The notes beneath the pieces were generated by a model. That model did not search any database and was not told where the DNA came from. It was given only the letters and a program-made list of their open reading frames with translations. From Bacteroidota bacterium (GTDB taxonomy: Bacteria; Bacteroidota; Ignavibacteria; UBA10030), in the NCBI GenBank assembly GCA_003453835.1, contig DMMN01000248.1:1-7951 (forward strand): a stretch of 7,951 nucleotides of DNA, given 5' to 3'. Below are positions 5,659-7,951 of this stretch, piece after piece; position 1 is the first letter of the stretch; every line of letters starts with the position of its first letter. The translations under genes and the position numbers were made by a program.

Positions 5659-7951
5659 ATGACTGTACACCTTCAGCGATTGACAATCGCTCTCCTCCTC
5701 TTCCTTCCATCTCAGAAGTTGCTCCTTGCACAAGCCGACTACACGAGGTACGTCAATCCCTTTATCGGCACCGACGGGCACGGGCATACGTTTCCGGGTG
5801 CAACAATGCCGTTCGGAATGGTTCAGCTTAGTCCCGACACCCGCGTGCAGGGATGGGACGCATGCGGCGGATACCACTACTCGGATAGGACCGTCCTCGG
5901 ATTTAGTCACACCCATCTGAGCGGGACGGGCGTGGCCGATTACGGCGATATTCTCCTCATGCCGACCACTGGAAAAGTCCGGCTGAACCCGGGTGAGCCA
6001 CACAAGCCGCGATCGGGTTACCGTTCGCGGTTTCGTCACGAAACGGAACGAGCATCTCCCGGTTTCTACGGAGTCGTGCTTGACGACTATGCCATTCAGG
6101 CTGAAGTAACCGCGACTCGACGTGTTGGCGTCCACCGCTACACGTTCCCCGCTTCACAACACGCGAATGTCATCATCGATCTCCTCCACGGGCTGGGTCC
6201 GGACCGGGTGCTCGAATCCACCGTCAGTTTCCCCAGTCGGACCGAGATCGCCGGATTTCGAAGATCAAAGGGATGGGCGCTCGATCAGCGCCTGTACTTC
6301 GTCGCTGAGTTTTCAAAACCGTTCCGTTCATTTGGAACGGCCCTCAATGAAGTCATTCAGCCCGAGCAACGAGAAGCCAGGGGCGCAAACGTGAAAGCAT
6401 TTGCGCAATTTGCCGTCGACTCCGGAGAGCAGATCATCGTGAAAGTCGCTCTCTCTTCCGTGAGCATCGACGGTGCGCGAAGGAACCTCGAACAGGAAGT
6501 CCCGGGTTGGGACTTTGATGCCGTTAAGGCGAACGCGGAGCAAGGCTGGAATGCCGAGCTCGGCAAGATCGAAGTTGCCGGCGGGTCAGAGCAACAACTC
6601 ACGACGTTCTACACCGCTTTGTACCATTCGTTCATCGCACCAAATACCTTCAATGACGTCGACGGGCGCTACAGGGGGATGGATGGGAAGATCCGAAAGT
6701 CGGATGGCTACGAGATGCACACGGTGTTTTCCCTCTGGGACACATTTCGCGCCGAGCATCCGCTGCTCACGATCATCAATCAAAAGCGCACGCTCGATGT
6801 AGTGAAATCGTTTCTTGCCAAATACGAAGAATCGGGCGTCCTGCCGGTTTGGGAACTTGCTGCGAACGAGACTTGGTGCATGATCGGTTACCATGCCGTA
6901 CCGGTGATCGTGGACGCATATGTCAAGGGGATCCGTGGATTCGACGGAGATCGCTCATTCGAAGCGATGAAACACAGCGCCATGCTCGACCACTTCGGGC
7001 TTCGATCGTACAGAGAGAACGGATATATTCCCGGCGATGTTGAAGGAGAATCGGTTTCGAAGACGCTCGAATATGCGTACGACGACTGGTGCATCGCACA
7101 AATGGCGAAAGCACTCGGCAAGGAGAAGGAGTACTACGAGTTCATCGAGAGATCACTCGCCTACAAAAATGTGTTTGATGCGTCGACCGGATTTATGAGA
7201 GCCAAGATCAACAGCACGTGGGTGACCCCGTTCGATCCATCGACTGTGACGGCTCACTATACGGAAGCGAACGCCTGGCAATACAGCTTCTTCGTGCCGC
7301 ACGACGTGGATGGGCTCATCGGCCTCTCCGGCGGAAATGACCGGCTCATTCAAAAGCTCGATGCGTTGTTTGGCGGGGCTTCAGAGCTCACCGGACGAAA
7401 TCAAGCAGACATCACCGGGCTCATCGGCCAATACGCACAAGGGAACGAACCGAGCCATCACGTCGCGTATCTCTATAACTATGCCGCCGCGCCTTGGAAG
7501 ACCCAACGAACCGTCAGACTCATCCTGGATTCTCTCTTTCATGCACGACCGGACGGTCTTTGCGGAAACGACGACTGCGGCCAAATGTCGGCCTGGTATG
7601 TGATGAGTGCGATGGGGTTCTATCAGGTGACGCCGGGTGATCCCGTCTATGCGATCGGCAGCCCACTCTTCAAGAAGGTGAAAGTGAATCTAGAGAACGG
7701 AAAGCAATTCATCATCCGGGCGGAGGAGAACTCGCCCTCAAACCGGTACATCCAATCGGCCAAACTCAATGGCCTGCCCTATCCCAAGTCGTACCTGACG
7801 CATCAAGCGTTGATGAACGGAGGGGAGCTGAGCTTCGTGATGGGACCTCAACCGAATCCGCTCTGGGGGAGCGCGCCTGATGACTCTCCACGTTCGTTCG
7901 TCAACTTTCCCTTCGTGGCAGTTCCATTTGTTCAACCGGTCTCAAGGACAG
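5659..7951 (+). CDS. Secreted family 92 glycoside hydrolase (alpha-mannosidase), 3' end cut off by window edge
   Basis: A calcium-dependent exo-alpha-mannosidase family member, predicted to remove mannose from glycans in the periplasm or outside the cell. The frame is open for 764 codons to the window edge without a stop or frameshift, and the usual family length is near 750, so only a short tail is missing. Residues 1-26 are a good signal peptide ending LLLAQA. Landmarks numbered from ATG 5659: NPFIGTDGHGHTFPGA at 33-48 and MPFGMVQLSPDT at 50-61, GFSHTHLSGTG at 81-91, SLWDTFRAEHP at 358-368, NETWCMIGYH at 403-412, YTEANAWQY at 534-542, GNEPSHH at 595-601 and GNDDCGQMSAWY at 636-647. From recall of the family, Glu536 fits the general acid and Asp638/Asp639 the base region; numbering is not checked by alignment. 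Linkage preference cannot be assigned. The start could be ATG 5548, but 5659 gives the clean signal peptide. It follows the permease by 114 bases and is probably co-transcribed. Confidence 0.92.
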   Translation, partial: MTVHLQRLTIALLLFLPSQKLLLAQADYTRYVNPFIGTDGHGHTFPGATMPFGMVQLSPDTRVQGWDACGGYHYSDRTVLGFSHTHLSGTGVADYGDILLMPTTGKVRLNPGEPHKPRSGYRSRFRHETERASPGFYGVVLDDYAIQAEVTATRRVGVHRYTFPASQHANVIIDLLHGLGPDRVLESTVSFPSRTEIAGFRRSKGWALDQRLYFVAEFSKPFRSFGTALNEVIQPEQREARGANVKAFAQFAVDSGEQIIVKVALSSVSIDGARRNLEQEVPGWDFDAVKANAEQGWNAELGKIEVAGGSEQQLTTFYTALYHSFIAPNTFNDVDGRYRGMDGKIRKSDGYEMHTVFSLWDTFRAEHPLLTIINQKRTLDVVKSFLAKYEESGVLPVWELAANETWCMIGYHAVPVIVDAYVKGIRGFDGDRSFEAMKHSAMLDHFGLRSYRENGYIPGDVEGESVSKTLEYAYDDWCIAQMAKALGKEKEYYEFIERSLAYKNVFDASTGFMRAKINSTWVTPFDPSTVTAHYTEANAWQYSFFVPHDVDGLIGLSGGNDRLIQKLDALFGGASELTGRNQADITGLIGQYAQGNEPSHHVAYLYNYAAAPWKTQRTVRLILDSLFHARPDGLCGNDDCGQMSAWYVMSAMGFYQVTPGDPVYAIGSPLFKKVKVNLENGKQFIIRAEENSPSNRYIQSAKLNGLPYPKSYLTHQALMNGGELSFVMGPQPNPLWGSAPDDSPRSFVNFPFVAVPFVQPVSRT

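Noticed and set aside
5647..6135. Antisense open frame (162 codons) opposite the GH92 N-terminus
   Set aside because: Overlaps strongly conserved GH92 motifs on the + strand; no credible start signal or domain.
64..7951. Complete reassignment of TAG to an amino acid in this genome
   Set aside because: It would fuse the permease to the secreted GH92, and over 2,000 other codons in the intact genes contain no in-frame TAG.

Overview
The window is one strand-coherent sugar-use locus. All six genes I can support lie on the + strand with short gaps, and no convincing gene lies on the - strand. In order they are: a class II (zinc) sugar-phosphate aldolase; an L-rhamnulokinase-type FGGY kinase; an RbsB-type periplasmic sugar-binding protein; a secreted protein that looks like DUF6786; an RbsC-type ABC permease; and a secreted glycoside hydrolase of family 92 (alpha-mannosidase), which runs off the 3' edge. 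Three proteins have export signals and there is a periplasmic binding protein, so the host is a Gram-negative (diderm) bacterium. The family mix and moderately high GC recall environmental Verrucomicrobiota, Acidobacteriota, Planctomycetota or Bacteroidota-related lineages. I cannot decide among them. Good Shine-Dalgarno sites before two genes argue against a Bacteroides-like genome.

Proposed logic (inference): the GH92 enzyme trims a mannose-containing glycan outside the cytoplasm. The binding protein and permease import a sugar. The kinase and aldolase phosphorylate a ketose (rhamnulose or fuculose type) and split it into dihydroxyacetone phosphate and lactaldehyde. The DUF6786-like protein, which has aldose-epimerase-like C-terminal features, sits between the two transporter genes and may bind or epimerise the sugar in the periplasm. 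No transporter ATPase, sugar isomerase, lactaldehyde enzyme or regulator is present in the window.

The main oddity is in the first 950 bases, where two in-frame amber (TAG) codons interrupt consecutive genes. The aldolase stops at TAG 787-789, yet the same frame continues with a family-like C-terminal tail to a TGA that overlaps the kinase ATG in the classic ATGA arrangement (822-825). The kinase starts at 822 with its ATP-phosphate motif but hits TAG at 915-917, where homologues have a glutamate; the remaining 460 codons are intact. This could be recent decay of the aldolase-kinase pair, sequence error, or amber readthrough. TAG after the permease must act as a real stop, or the permease would fuse to GH92, which argues against full reassignment.

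Bases 1-63 hold only an A-rich leader or N-terminal extension with no promoter I can defend. The largest gap between genes is about 114 bases (5545-5658). I saw no RNA genes, mobile elements, CRISPR arrays or attachment sites.
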